DNA of 64,000 bases from Cynocephalus volans (taxonomy: Eukaryota; Chordata; Mammalia; Dermoptera; Cynocephalidae), in NCBI RefSeq assembly GCF_027409185.1, contig NC_084462.1:86848179-86912178 (forward strand), in the 5' to 3' direction. A model generated the notes under the pieces. The model had not been told where the DNA came from, did not search any database, and saw nothing but the letters and a program-made list of their open reading frames with translations. Position numbers and translations under genes: made by a program. The number at the start of each line of letters is the position of its first letter. The stretch's first letter is position 1. Shown here piece after piece: positions 53,386 through 64,000 of the stretch.

Positions 53386-56300
53386 TTAGCTCCCACCAAT
53401 AAGTGAGAACATGTGGTATTTCTCTTTCTGTGCCTGACTCGTTTCACTTAATATAATTCTCTCGAGGTCCATCCATGTTGTTGCAAATGGCAGTATTTCA
53501 TTCGTTTTTATAGCTGAGTAGTATTCCATTGTGTAGATGTACCACATTTTCCGTATCCACTCATCTGATGTTGGGCATTTGGGCTGGTTCCAACTCTTGG
53601 CTATTGTAAAGATTGCTGTGATAAACATTGGGGAACAGGTATACCTTCGACTTGATGGTTTCCATTCCTCTGGGTATATTCCCAACAGTGGTATAGCTGG
53701 GTCGTATGGTAGATCTATCTGCAATTGTTTGAGGAACCTCCATACCATTTTCCATAGAGGCTGCATCATTTTGCAGTCCCACCAACAATGTATGAGAGTT
53801 CCTTTTTCTCCGCAACCTCGCCAGCATTTATCGTTCAGGGTCTTTTGGATATTAGCCATCCTAACTGGGGTTAGATGGTATCTCAGTGTGGTTTTGATTT
53901 GCATTTCCCGGATGCTGAGTGATGTTGAGCATTTTTTCATATGTCTGTTGGCCATTTGTATATCTTCCTTAGAGAAATGCCTACTTAGCTCTTTGGCCCA
54001 TTTTTTAATTGGGTTGCTTGTTTTCTTCTTGTAAAGTTGTTTGAGTTCCTTATATATTCTGGATATTAATCCTTTGTCAGATGTATATTTTGCAAATATT
54101 TTCTCCCACTCTGTTGGTTGTCTTTTAACTCTTTTAATTGTTTCTTTTGCTGTGCAGAAGCTTTTTAGTTTGATATAATCCCATTTGTTTATTTTTCCTT
54201 TGGTTGCCCGTGCTTTTGGGGTCGTATTCATGAAGTCTGTGCCCAATCCTATTTCCTGAAGTGTTTCTCCTATGTTTTCTTTAAGAAGTTTTATTGTTTC
54301 AGGGTGTATATTTAAATCCTTAATCCATTTTGAGTTGATTTTAGTATACGGTGAGAGGTATGGGTCTAGTTTCATTCTCCTGCATATGGATATCCAGTTA
54401 TCCCAGCACCATTTGCTGAAGAGGCAGTCCCTTCCCCAGTGAATAGGCTTGGTACCTTTGTCAAAGATCAGATGGAAGTAAGTGTGTGGGTTGATTTCTG
54501 GATTCTCTATTCTATTCCATTGGTCAATGTGTCTCTTTTTATGCCAGTACCATACTGTTTTGGTTATTATAGCTTTGTAGTATAGCTTAAAGTCTGGTAG
54601 TGTTATGCCTCCAGCTTTATTATTTTTGCTCAGCATTGCTTTGGCTGTGCGTGGTCTTTTATTCTTCCATTTAAATGTCTGGATAGTTTTTCCATTTCTG
54701 AGAAAAATGTCTTTGGAATTTTGATGGGGATTGCATTGAATTTGTATATCACTTTGGGTAGTATGGACATTTTCACTATGTTGATTCTTCCAATCCAAGA
54801 GCATGGGATATCTTTCCATCTTCTTGTATCCTCTCTAATTTCTCTCAGCAGTGGTTTGTAGTTCTCATTATAGAGATTTTTCACCTCCTTGGTTAACTCA
54901 ATTCCTAAGTATTTTATTTTTCTGGTGGCTATTGTAAATGGGCAGGCTTTCTTGATTTCTCTTTCTGCATGTTCACTATTGGAGAAAAGAAATGCTACTG
55001 ATTTTTGTGTGTTGATTTTGTATCCTGCTACTGTGCTGAAATCATTTATCAATTCCAAGAGTTTTTTTGTAGAGGTTTTAGGCTGTTCGATATATAGGAT
55101 CATGTCATCTGCAAATAGGGACAGTTTGACTTCATCTTTTCCAATCTGGATGCCCTTTATTTCCTTCTCTTCTCTGATTGCTCTGGCTAGTACTTCCAAC
55201 ACTATGTTGAATAGGAGTGGTGAGAGTGGGCATCCTTGTCTAGTTCCTGTTCTTAAAGGAAAAGCTTTCAGCTTTTCCCCATTCAGGATGATATTGGCTG
55301 TGGGTTTGGCATATATGGCTTTAATTATGTTGAGATACTTTCCCTCTATACCTAACTTATAGAGGGTCTTTGTCATGAATGAGTGCTGAACTTTATCAAA
55401 TGCTTTTTCAGCATCTATAGAGATGATCATATGGTCCTTGTGTTTGAGTTTATTAATATGGTGTATCACATTTATTGATTTGCGTATGTTGAACCAACCT
55501 TGCATCCCTGGGATGAATCCCACTTGATCATGATGAATAATTTTTCGTATGTGTTGCTGTATTCTGTTTGCTAGTATTTTAGTGAGGATTTTTGCATCTA
55601 TATTCATCAAGGATATCGGCCTGTAGTTTTCTTTTTTGGTTATATCTTTACCTGGTTTTGGTATCAGGATGATGTTTGCTTCATAGAATGAGTTTGGGAG
55701 ATTTCCGTCCGTTTCAATCTTTTGGAATAGTTTGTAAAGAATTGGTGTCAATTCCTCTTTGAATGTTTGGTAAAATTCTGCTGTGAATCCATCTGGTCCT
55801 GGGCTTTTCTTTGTTGGGAGCCTTCTGATAACAGCTTCAATCTCCTTTATTGTTATTGGTCTGTTCAAATTTTCTACGTCTTCATGGTTCAGTTTTGGGA
55901 GCTTGTGTGTGTCCAGAAATTTATCCATTTCCTCCTGATTTTCAAATTTGTTGGCGTATAGTTGTTTATAGTAGTCTCGAATGATTCCTTGTATTTCAGA
56001 TGAATCAGTTGTAATATCGCCTTTTTCATTTCTAATTTTTGTTATTTGAGTCTTCTCTCTTCTTTTTTTTGTTAGCCATGCTAATGGTTTGTCAGTTTTA
56101 TTTATCTTTTCAAATAACCAACTTTTTGATTCGTTGATCTTTTGAATTGTTTTTTGGTTTTCAATTTCATTCAGTTCTGCTCTGATCTTAATGATTTCTT
56201 TCCGTCTGCTAACTTTAGGTTTGGATTGTTCTTGTTTTTCTAGTTCTTTAAGGTGAAGTGTTAGGTTGTTCACTTGCCATCTTTCCATTCTTCTGAAGTG

Positions 56301-57207
56301 AGCGTTTAATGCAATAAATTTTCCCCTCAATACTGCTTTTGCAGTATCCCACAGGTTTTGGTATGATGTATCATTATTTTCATTAGTTTCAATAAATTTT
56401 TTGATTTCCTGCTTGATTTCTTCTTGGACCCATATGTCATTAAGTAGAATGCTGTTTAATTTCCATGTGTTTGTATAGTTTCCAGAGTTTCGTTTGTTAT
56501 TAATTTCTAGTTTTAATCCATTGTGGTCTGAGAAGATACATGGAATAATTCCAATTTTTTAAAATTTATTCAGACTTGATTTGTGACCTAATATGTGATC
56601 TATCCTGGAGAATGAACCATGTGCTGCTGAGAAGAATGAATATTCTGAGGTTGTTGGGTGGAATGTTCTGTAGATATCTGCCAATTCCAATTGGTCTAGA
56701 GCATTGTTTAGATCTTTTGTTTCTCTACTGATTCTTTGCCTAGATGATCTGTCTAATATTGACAGTGGAGTGGTCCCCTGCTATTATGGTATTAGTGTCT
56801 ATTTCCTTCTTTAGGTCTAATAGAGTTTGTTTTATAAATCTGGCTGCTCCAACATTGGGTGCGTACATATTTATGATTGTTATGTCTTCTTGATGGATCA
56901 GTCCTTTTATCATTAAGTAGTGTCCCTCATTGTCTCTTTTTATGGTTTTTAGTTTAAAGTCTATTTTGTCAGCTATAAGAATAGCCACTCCAGCTCGTTT
57001 TTCTTTTCTGCTTGCATGGTAAATCTTTTTCCATCCTTTCACTCTTAGTCTGTGTGAATCTTTATGGGTGAGGTGGGTCTCTTGTAGGCAGCATATAGTT
57101 GGGTCCTCCTTTTTGATCCAGTCAGCCAGTCTGTGTCTTTTAATTGGGGAATTTAAGCCTTTTACATTAAGAGTTGTTATTGAAAGGTGTTGATTTATTC
57201 CTAGCAT
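53386..57207 (-). pseudogene. L1 ORF2 (endonuclease-reverse transcriptase), disrupted
   Basis: ORF2p nicks DNA and primes reverse transcription at the target. Seen in order: endonuclease (TLNVKGLNSPIKRHRLADWI, CCLQETHLTHKD, NMYAPNVGA) from ATG 57207; reverse transcriptase (FRPISLMN-like [39 protein letters not shown], catalytic FADD in [11 protein letters not shown]); C-terminal Cys/His knuckle CWRGCG...HCWWDC; end SLIGGS at 53386. Breaks: a frameshift at about 56760-56795, which also alters the GDxN endonuclease motif; an in-frame TAA at 56561-56559; and a frameshift at about 54675-54690 after the RT domain. The RT block 56330-54690 itself is open. Confidence 0.93.
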
Positions 57208-57394
57208 TTTATTGGTTGTTTGGTTGTCTTAGGTGTCTTTTGTTCCTTGCTTTCTGATTTACTGTTTGGTTTCTGTGTTTGTTGGTTCCTTAGGTTGTAG
57301 ATAGTGTTTTTGTTTGCTTGTTTTCTCTTCATGAATGCCATTTTTATTATACTAGCGGATTTAGATGTTTCTTGGGTTTTTATGGCAGTGGTAG

Positions 57395-58375
57395 TTATTT
57401 TTCAGGAACCAAACCCAGTACTCCCTTGAGGATTTCTTGTAAGGGTGGTCGTGTGGTAGTGAACTCCCGTAGTTTTTGTTTGTCTGAGAAATATACTATT
57501 TGCCCTTCATTTCGGAAGGATAGCCTTGCAGGGTAGAGTATTCTTGGCTGGCAATCTTTGTCTTTTAGTATTTTGAAAATCTCATCCCATTCCTTTCTAG
57601 CTTTTAGGGTTTGTGATGAAAAGTCTGATGTTAGCCTGATTGGGGCTCCCTTATACGTGATTTGACGCTTCTCTCTTGCAGCTTTTAAGATTCTCTCTTT
57701 GTCTCTGAGTTTTGCCAATTTGACTATGACATGTCTTGGAGAAGGCCTTTTTGGGTTGAATACATTTGGAGATCGTTGAGCTTCCTGGATCTGAAGATCT
57801 GTGATTTTTCCTATACCTGGGAAGTTTTCTGCCACTATTTTGTTGAATATGTTTTCAATGGAGTCTCCATTTTCCTCCCCTTCTGGAATACCCATGACTC
57901 AGATATTTGAGCGCTTAAGGTTGTCTGATATCTCTCTCAGATTTTCTTCAATGTCCTTGATTCTTTTTTCTTTCTTTTTGTCTGCTTGTGTTATTTCAAA
58001 CAGCCCATCTTCAAGTTCAGAGGTTCTCTGTTCAACTTTGACAAGCCTGCTGGTTAAACTCTCCATTGTGTTTTTTATTTCGCTAAATAACTTCTTCAGT
58101 TCAGCAAGTTCTGCTACATTTTTTTTCAGGACATTGATTTCCTTGTACATTTCCTCTTTCAGATCCTGTATACTTTTCCTCATTTCATCATGATGTCTAG
58201 CTGAGTTTTCTTGTATCTCATTCAGTTTCCTTAGAATTATCATTCGAAATTCCTTGTCAGTCATTTCAAGGGCTTCTTATTCTATAGGATCTAGAGTTTG
58301 AGATTTATTAACTTTTGGTGGTGTACTTTCTTGATTTTTTGTATTTCTGGTATATTTTTTTTGGTGTTTATTCAC
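57395..58375 (-). pseudogene. L1 ORF1 (RNA-binding protein), disrupted
   Basis: L1 ORF1p is a trimeric RNA-binding chaperone of retrotransposition. A coiled coil (EIQENSARHHDEMRKS..., LTSRLVKVEQRTSELEDGL) spans from 58264. The RRM and C-terminal domain follow (NFPGIGKI, RPSPRHVIVKLAK, AAREKRQITYKG, ARKEWDEIFKIL, ILYPARLSF, TTTRPPLQE) to the stop at 57395. In-frame breaks: TGA at 57901-57899 between the coiled coil and RRM (a CGA-to-TGA type change) and TAA at 58279-58277 in the N-terminal part. The likely original start, about 35 codons further up, reads GTG at 58375-58373. Confidence 0.88.
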
Positions 58376-59922
58376 TGTGGCAGGGGGTTTCACAGTCCAC
58401 CGGTTTGAGACTAATGACTAACTAGGTTGTTGCTGTGGTTGCCAATTTCATATGGCTCCCTCCGTGACTGCTCAGTTGGTCTCTAGTGCCTTGTGTGTGT
58501 GGTTGCCTCGGGTCTTGGGCTTCTCTGGGGATCCACCTTTCTGGTCAGCTTGGACTCTGCTGGGCTGGTGGATCACGTACCACAGGGTGTGTGATCTCTG
58601 TTGAGCTTTCACTTCCTGTGCAGACTTCTCCCTGTTCCTTGTGCTCTGGCCCAGGCTGTTGGATCGTGCAGTGGCGACCCCACAGGGTGTGTGGTTTCTG
58701 TCGAGTCTCCACCTCCCTGGCCGCACGTCTCCCCACTCTGTGCGCACTGTGCTGGGCTGGGGTGTGTCTTCTGCACCCCTCGTCTATCAGCTGGGCCTTC
58801 AAGACCCTGCTCGGCACCGCCTCGCCCAGGAAGTCTACCAGGTTTCTGCTAGGCACAGACGACCCGTCGCTCTGGGTGCCTTTGTAGCACTATGTAGATC
58901 TTTCTCGGGTCTTGTGCACCTTTGTATCCCTCCGGCATAGACCGAATCTAGTGCCCGCCTGCAGCCAGCTCTCTGGCAGGTTCAAGCAGACCTGGGAACT
59001 CTCCTACCACACTATTCCCAACCATAAATTCCTTAGGCTTTTTTCCGAACTGGTGGCCGCAGAGATGGTATCTGCCTCCCAGTAACAGGAAGTTTACCGG
59101 GGGCCGGAGTCCAGGGTGTGGTGGAGTGACAGTCAGCCCGCCCGTACTTCCTTGCCCTCCTGACACTGGCCAGGATGCCCCCACCACCAGCCCCGCCAAA
59201 GAACCGCAGAGGGAGTGGGAGGGGAGGCTGGCCCGCAGGCTCCGGATAGCCCTGCGCCGGGCCAAGTAAGTGGGAAGGCTCAATGAGGGCCGAGCTGGGC
59301 GGAGCTGCCAGCACCTGGGAAAATGGAGGCAGCCCCGGGGTGGTGAGTGGCCTGGTGATGCAGGCGGGAGCCAGGTGGGCGTCAGCCCCCCGCACAGAGC
59401 TGGGCCAGGGGTCACTCACAGTGCTGTGCCAGGTCTGGTGCTCACTCTCTGTCTCTGGTTTGTCGCCTTCCCCATTCTCGGCTGCTGCTGCCTTGGGCTG
59501 TTCAGTCGCGGCGCGGCTCGGGTGCTCCCAGGAATCTTCTTTAATGCCGGCCTGAAACCTCGAATCCTGAATAGGGCAGCTGGCCACCTTCAGCACGGCC
59601 CTGGCCTCTTGGATCCTGTCTGCATCCACAGCAGCCCTGGCGCCCTGTTCCCTGTTTCAAGACTCGCTTTTGCAGCTAAGAAACAGTTCTTTTCCTGCTC
59701 CACACTTCAAAGCTGTTGCCTGTAAGTGAGGCAGCCTCTCCTGCCGGGGGCAAAGTGGCGGTCACCCCCCATGACCGGCCACCAGCAGCGGTCCTCCCTT
59801 AAGAGATGGCGAGAGGAAGGTCCACAAGTTTCCCGGCTGCCTGAGGCCCAGTGTCCGCCTTTTCCACCTCAGCTACTCCACGCCAACCACCGCAGCCACC
59901 GCCATCTTGAAACCTCTCCTTC
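58376..59922 (-). promoter_or_regulatory. L1 5' UTR / internal promoter, CpG-rich, with tandem repeats
   Basis: GC-rich leader of the L1, starting with a YY1-like AAGATGGCGG motif (59911-59902). Contains many CpGs and a 100-bp tandem repeat near its 3' part (about 58561-58760; CACAGGGTGTGTG recurs at 58581 and 58681). No long open frame on the L1 sense strand looks like a protein I know. Confidence 0.75.
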
Positions 59923-59939
59923 TATATCTTTAATTTTTA

Positions 59940-61610
59940 GAGATGCCTACTGAAGTTTTGGGGGGTGAAATGTCATGATGTTTGTAATTTAATATAAAAA
60001 AATCAGAAAAATGTAAATAAAGCAGTTATGGCAAAATGTTAATCATTGTTAAATGTAGGTCAGTATGTGGGGTTCATTTTACTATTGCCTCTCCTTTCCA
60101 CATGAAAAATTTATTTAAAAAACTTTTGGAGCCAAGAAATTGTAAAATCTGTAATGATAATTCAAAAGAATTATCCAAAGATTTTTCCAACAGATGTTTG
60201 AATAAATTAAGGAGTATAAATAATTTTTAGTAATTCTGAATTCCACATAAAAGTACAGGTGCTTATCAACTTCTACAGTAGATATGTGTATGACAGAAAG
60301 GACAACTCAAATATTACTGAATATTGCATTGCATTTCATAGAATGTTATTTTTTTAAAACGAAGGGAATCTACAATAGATATAAGTAAATATTTAATTTC
60401 TATACTTACATAAAAATTTTCATGCACATAAATTCATAAATCAGAAAAATCTTTTATATTATGATTCCTACATTGGGATCACAAAATATGGTAATTTTAG
60501 TCATTTATAAAAGTGACAAGCATGATAGTCTTGAAATCAGAGGTCAACAGACAACAGTAGGAAGAAACAAACTTGTTCTAAATTTTCTGACATACTGTCT
60601 TGGTGTTCCATAGTCCAGTTGCCTCTCTCATACTTCTACTCAAAGATCTCTGTTTCATTTATGGTATTTCTTATCATTCAGATGATCTGGAGAAGTAGAG
60701 GTACATAGTCAGTTTCCCTCATCAGGGTCAGTGCCAAATCATAATCAAATGGCTATTTTATCCTACTTCTGGTCAAGCCATTATTAGCTACACTCAAAGA
60801 CAGATTTACTATGAAGCTAATGAAGCTTAAGCTTATACAAGCCCCTTCCGAGACCCAGGGAAAAGCCCTAGCTATTGTTCATACACCATATAATTCTGTA
60901 AAATCTAAAGAAGTAAATCTTTAAGACTCAAATGGTTAAGACCTTTGTCTTTGTTCTATAACTTCCCACCAATCTTCTCCTCATGTTGGTTGATGGGTAA
61001 ATGGCCATGGATATTTCTGGAAGTCAGATAAAGGGAAGTCAAGTTAGGGATACCCGTTTTAGTAGGATAATTTAAGTGGTTCATAGTCATTTCCATGTAG
61101 AGTTAAGTTATTGCTAGTCCTCCTGAATAGGAATGTATTTCAGGAACACACCTACTGCTAACTGTGCCAAATCATCTGGTGTCTTAGCGTGAAGGTGCAG
61201 GACTAGAGGTCCTATCACAACATGAACGTGTCCTACAGCTTCTGGCACCAAAGTGTGTCAATAGCAGAGGAGAAAACAAAGCCAAATGTGTGATGGAGTA
61301 ACTTGAGGTCAATCAATGCTGCTGCAGAGAACAACCTGAAGAGCATGCAAATGGACTACACATTCCTATCTGAAGACTCAGATTTTCAGGTTGGATGAAA
61401 AAACAACCCAACTATATGCTGCTCATAAGGTACATTAAATATACAGACATATAAAGATTCACTGCGCCTAACCTGGTATGTGGAAAATGCTTCTAATCAT
61501 CAGAAGTGTAAGATTGCAAGCGGAAGATGCAGTTCCTAGTCAAAATGAAAATTTTCTTTTCAGGAATAAACTTGATAATGGTGTGTAAACAGTTTTAAAA
61601 CTACATACAC
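59940..61610. other. Intergenic sequence after the full-length L1
   Basis: AT-rich unique sequence on the 5' side of the L1. No gene and no repeat that I can name. Confidence 0.5.
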
Positions 61611-61713
61611 CTTTTTTCTTTTTCTTTTTGTGTCTGGCCAGTATGGGGATCCAAACTCTTGACCTTGGTGTTATAACACCATGCTCTAACTGATTGAGTG
61701 AATCAGCCAGCCC
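61611..61713 (-). mobile_element. Monomeric tRNA-Ile-derived SINE (CYN-like), antisense
   Basis: Minus strand reads GGGGCTGGCTGATTCACTCA, ATCAGTTAGAGCATGGTGTT, AACACCAAGGTCAAGAGTTT, GGATCCCCATACTGGCCAGA then an A/G-rich tail (C/T-rich on +). The same monomer as at 49900, with a small insertion near the A box. Confidence 0.82.
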
Positions 61714-62005
61714 CTCTTGTCTTTTTCAATAGGCATCTCACATAACCGATTTTAAAAGAATTCCTGTTTGTGGTGCATAAATCTATAGCCATACTACAAA
61801 CAGACAGTATGTCTGTGTGTAAAATTGTATGTTTTAAGCATCCCAACAATAAAAAAACCCACAAATTTTGATCAACATGCTATATAGGAAAGATTGAATT
61901 TTCTTTCTATTCTCTCTATAGATATTGATAATGTAAAATTGGTGTCATGTGAAAAAGTTTGCAGCCAAAAATTATGGAGAAGAAAGGTGATATAAAGATA
62001 TTAGG

Positions 62006-62103
62006 TGCTGGCTGGTTAGCTTGGTTGGTTAGAGCACAGTGTTGTAACACCAAGGTTGAGGGTTCAGATCCCATATTGGCCAGCTGCCAAAAAGAAAAAA
62101 GAA
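62006..62103 (+). mobile_element. Monomeric tRNA-Ile-derived SINE (CYN-like)
   Basis: GCTGGCTGGTTAGCTTGGTT, GGTTAGAGCACAGTGTTGTA, ACACCAAGGTTGAGGGTTCA, GATCCCATATTGGCCAGC and an A-rich tail. An imperfect duplication AAAGATAT(G)TTAGG is visible on both sides. Confidence 0.83.
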
Positions 62104-62231
62104 AAAGATATGTTAGGCAGTTAATGAAAATGCTATTTTAAAAAAGTTTTTGTAATGTTTTGGTATTTGTGAGCTTTAAAAAAATCTATATTTTGCTGTG
62201 ATTTCTTTTCTTATCCAAATAAATATTCACC

Positions 62232-62739
62232 TATTCCAGAGAAGACATACTAATGGCCAACAGGCATATAAAAGGTGTTCAACATCACTCATCATCAGGG
62301 AAATGCAAACCACAATGAGATATCACCTCACACCTGTTAGGACTGCTATCATTAAAAAGTTGAAAGATAACAAGTATTGGTGAGGATGTAAAGAGAAGAG
62401 AAGCTGGTGGGAATGTAAGTTGGTTCAACCATTATGGAAAACAGTATGGGGTTCCTCAAAAATTAAACATAAAACTACCACATAATTCAACAATCCCACT
62501 CCTGGGTATATAGTCAAAGAAAATAAAATCACTATCTTGAAGAGATTTCTGCCTCCCTCTGTTCACTGCACCATTATTCACAATAGCCAAGACATGGAAA
62601 CAACCTAAGTATCTGTCAGCAGATTAATGGATAAAGGAAGTGTGGTATATATACACAATGGAATACTATTCAGCCTTAAAAAAAAGAAGGAAATCTTGTC
62701 ATTTGTGAGAGCATGGATGAACCTAGAAGATATTGTGCT
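62232..62739 (+). mobile_element. L1 3'-part fragment
   Basis: Late ORF2 and 3' UTR text: CATCACTCATCATCAGGGAA, TGAGATATCACCTCACACCT, CCCACTCCTGGGTATATAGT, TTCACAATAGCCAAGACATG, ATACACAATGGAATACTATT. Ends abruptly against an L2. Broken frames. Confidence 0.8.
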
Positions 62740-63005
62740 TTCCACCTCAGGGCCCTGTGCACATGCTCTTCCCTCTGACTAGAAATCTTTTTCATAGGTG
62801 CTTTGCCTGACTGGCTTCTCTACCTTCAGTTCTCAGCTGAAATGCTACCTCTAAAAGAGGTCTTCCCTTAGCCCACCCTAGTTAAAGTCATTTTTCCCTA
62901 GTTTCTATCACACCGCCCTATTTCCTTCACTTATTACAATTTATAGTTATCTTATAAATTATACCTGCATATTTCAGTAAGCATCTTTAAAATATAATGA
63001 CAGTT
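62740..63005 (+). mobile_element. L2 fragment
   Basis: CCCTGTGCACATGCTCTTCC, TTCAGTTCTCAGCTGAAATG, AAGAGGTCTTCCCTTAGCCC, followed by AT-rich sequence, match L2 text. Confidence 0.65.
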
Positions 63006-64000
63006 TCTTATGTACTGTCAAAGGACAAAACCACCATTCAACATCCGAAACACAAGCACAAAGTTGGATGTATTTATTACTCAATTAAATGAGTGATGTG
63101 TGTCAGGGAAAATCTATTTGGATAGAACAGATTGCTGATCTTATATAGGATTTTTGAGAAAAGTATAGTTTAGAGATTGGTGGATTTTTAGAGGTGGGAT
63201 TGGGTTTTCATCAGCTGTAGAAGCAAGGTTACTCAAATGAGCCTGTTCTGATTGCTTGGCATTCAGAAGCATGTTCACTGGAGTAACTCCCATTGACCAA
63301 CTTTTAGAAGCAACAGACCTCACAAATGGATTGGATTGCGGCAAACTGTTATTGACTGATTAAATGGATTTTTAGAAAATTGTAACATTTACTGAGGAAA
63401 TGGATTTAAAACCAACTCTGATGGTTATTTGTTACCATAGTAACATAACTATCATTTATTGATTTAGCAGGTTTAAAACCAGTTATAGTGGCTATTGTTA
63501 CAATAGCTTTAGTGCAATCAGTCTTTTCCTGGAAGTGTGGGAACATTTTCTTTTCTCTACCATTATCACACAACACAATTAGTAGTAATTCCTTAATATC
63601 ACCCAATACAGTACTACATAAAGTGTGATTCATGGAGTGGTTCTGGTCTGTAAACTGGTACCTGTCTGTAAAGAAATGCTTAAAGAAACTGAGAGTTGGC
63701 ATTTATAAGTAAGTATAACGATTTCACGGGATAATTTTATGTCTATTAACTCTAACAATAATAGAAACAATGGACTTTGTTTGTTGTACATCTTTCTTTT
63801 ACTTTATTTTTCTGCTAATTAATTCTTATTTTATTTTAGTTTACAAATTGTCTGCAATAAATTGGGAGGAAAAACTGTTCCTTCACCATAGTTACAGAAA
63901 CCTAATACACAGCTTATATTTAAATTTTTCCAATATGTCTTATAGTTGGTTTGCTCAAACCATTTGTTTATTATATCTTTTAACATTCATAATCCATAAC
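63006..64000. other. Intergenic sequence at window end
   Basis: AT-rich, no recognised gene or repeat. By human gene order the next gene in this direction would be DMXL2, but none of its exons is visible here. Confidence 0.5.

Larger units (their letters stand above)
53126..59922 (-). mobile_element. Full-length LINE-1 (minus strand)
   Basis: About 6.8 kb. The 5' end is near 59922 (an AAGATGGCGGTGGCTGCGG start like other L1 promoters). A 1.5-kb GC-rich 5' UTR is followed by ORF1, ORF2, a short 3' UTR with a polypurine tract, and an A-rich (AAAT)n tail. Flanked by a 17-bp duplication with 16 matches (53109-53125 and 59923-59939). ORF1 and ORF2 carry few lesions, so this is a relatively young copy, but no longer coding-intact. 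Confidence 0.93.

Noticed and set aside
54889..55362. Plus-strand open frames (157 and 165 codons and others) across 53.5-58.2 kb
   Set aside because: They are antisense shadows of the minus-strand L1 ORF1/ORF2.
58486..59725. Plus- and minus-strand open frames of 90-198 codons in the L1 5' UTR, including a possible antisense ORF0-like frame
   Set aside because: GC-rich leader with few stops; no recognisable protein, and an ORF0 equivalent cannot be argued without related copies.
62198..62383. Open frame with [15 protein letters not shown]
   Set aside because: This is a piece of L1 ORF2 in a truncated fragment, not a gene.

Overview
This is mammalian nuclear DNA. It has split genes with GT-AG introns, ancient MIR/L2/MER5 repeats, MaLR LTRs, LINE-1 and simple repeats. 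The species clue is five short SINEs made only of tRNA-Ile-like units plus an A-rich tail: three monomers and two head-to-tail dimers. No 7SL-derived Alu or B1 was seen. This pattern fits the CYN SINEs described from colugos (Dermoptera), so a flying lemur is my best guess (about 0.75).

Two protein genes are present and they converge. LYSMD2 (+ strand) contributes only its last two coding exons (3247-3578 and 4683-4725). Its first exon lies before the window. SCG3 (secretogranin III, - strand) is complete: twelve coding exons between 39631 and 8375 join in frame to a 471-codon protein with a stop. A GC-rich promoter/leader at about 39632-40030 carries two RE1/NRSF half-sites spaced 8 bases apart. 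Both the gene pair and its orientation match the region next to DMXL2/SCG3/LYSMD2/TMOD2 on human chromosome 15q21.2.

From about 40.3 kb to the end no gene was found. This is the intergenic space upstream of SCG3, filled with repeats: a 520-bp solo LTR with a 4-bp target duplication (41539-42058), L2 fragments, an L1 fragment split by an MLT1-like LTR, two further LTR-like blocks at 51.6-53.0 kb, and a full-length LINE-1 on the minus strand (53126-59922). That LINE-1 has a 17-bp target-site duplication and its ORF1 and ORF2 are broken by a few stops and frameshifts.

The window is rich in datable nested insertions: MST LTR in MIR, L1 in L1, MITE in L1, a MER5-like element in MIR, MLT1 in L1, and an unclassified element in L2. 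Three copies of an 85-86 bp TA-flanked inverted-repeat element are present. SCG3 intron 11 contains a perfect 73-bp tandem duplication. I found no novel multi-gene system; the interest lies in regulation (the split RE1, and a CA repeat beside an exon) and in transposon history.
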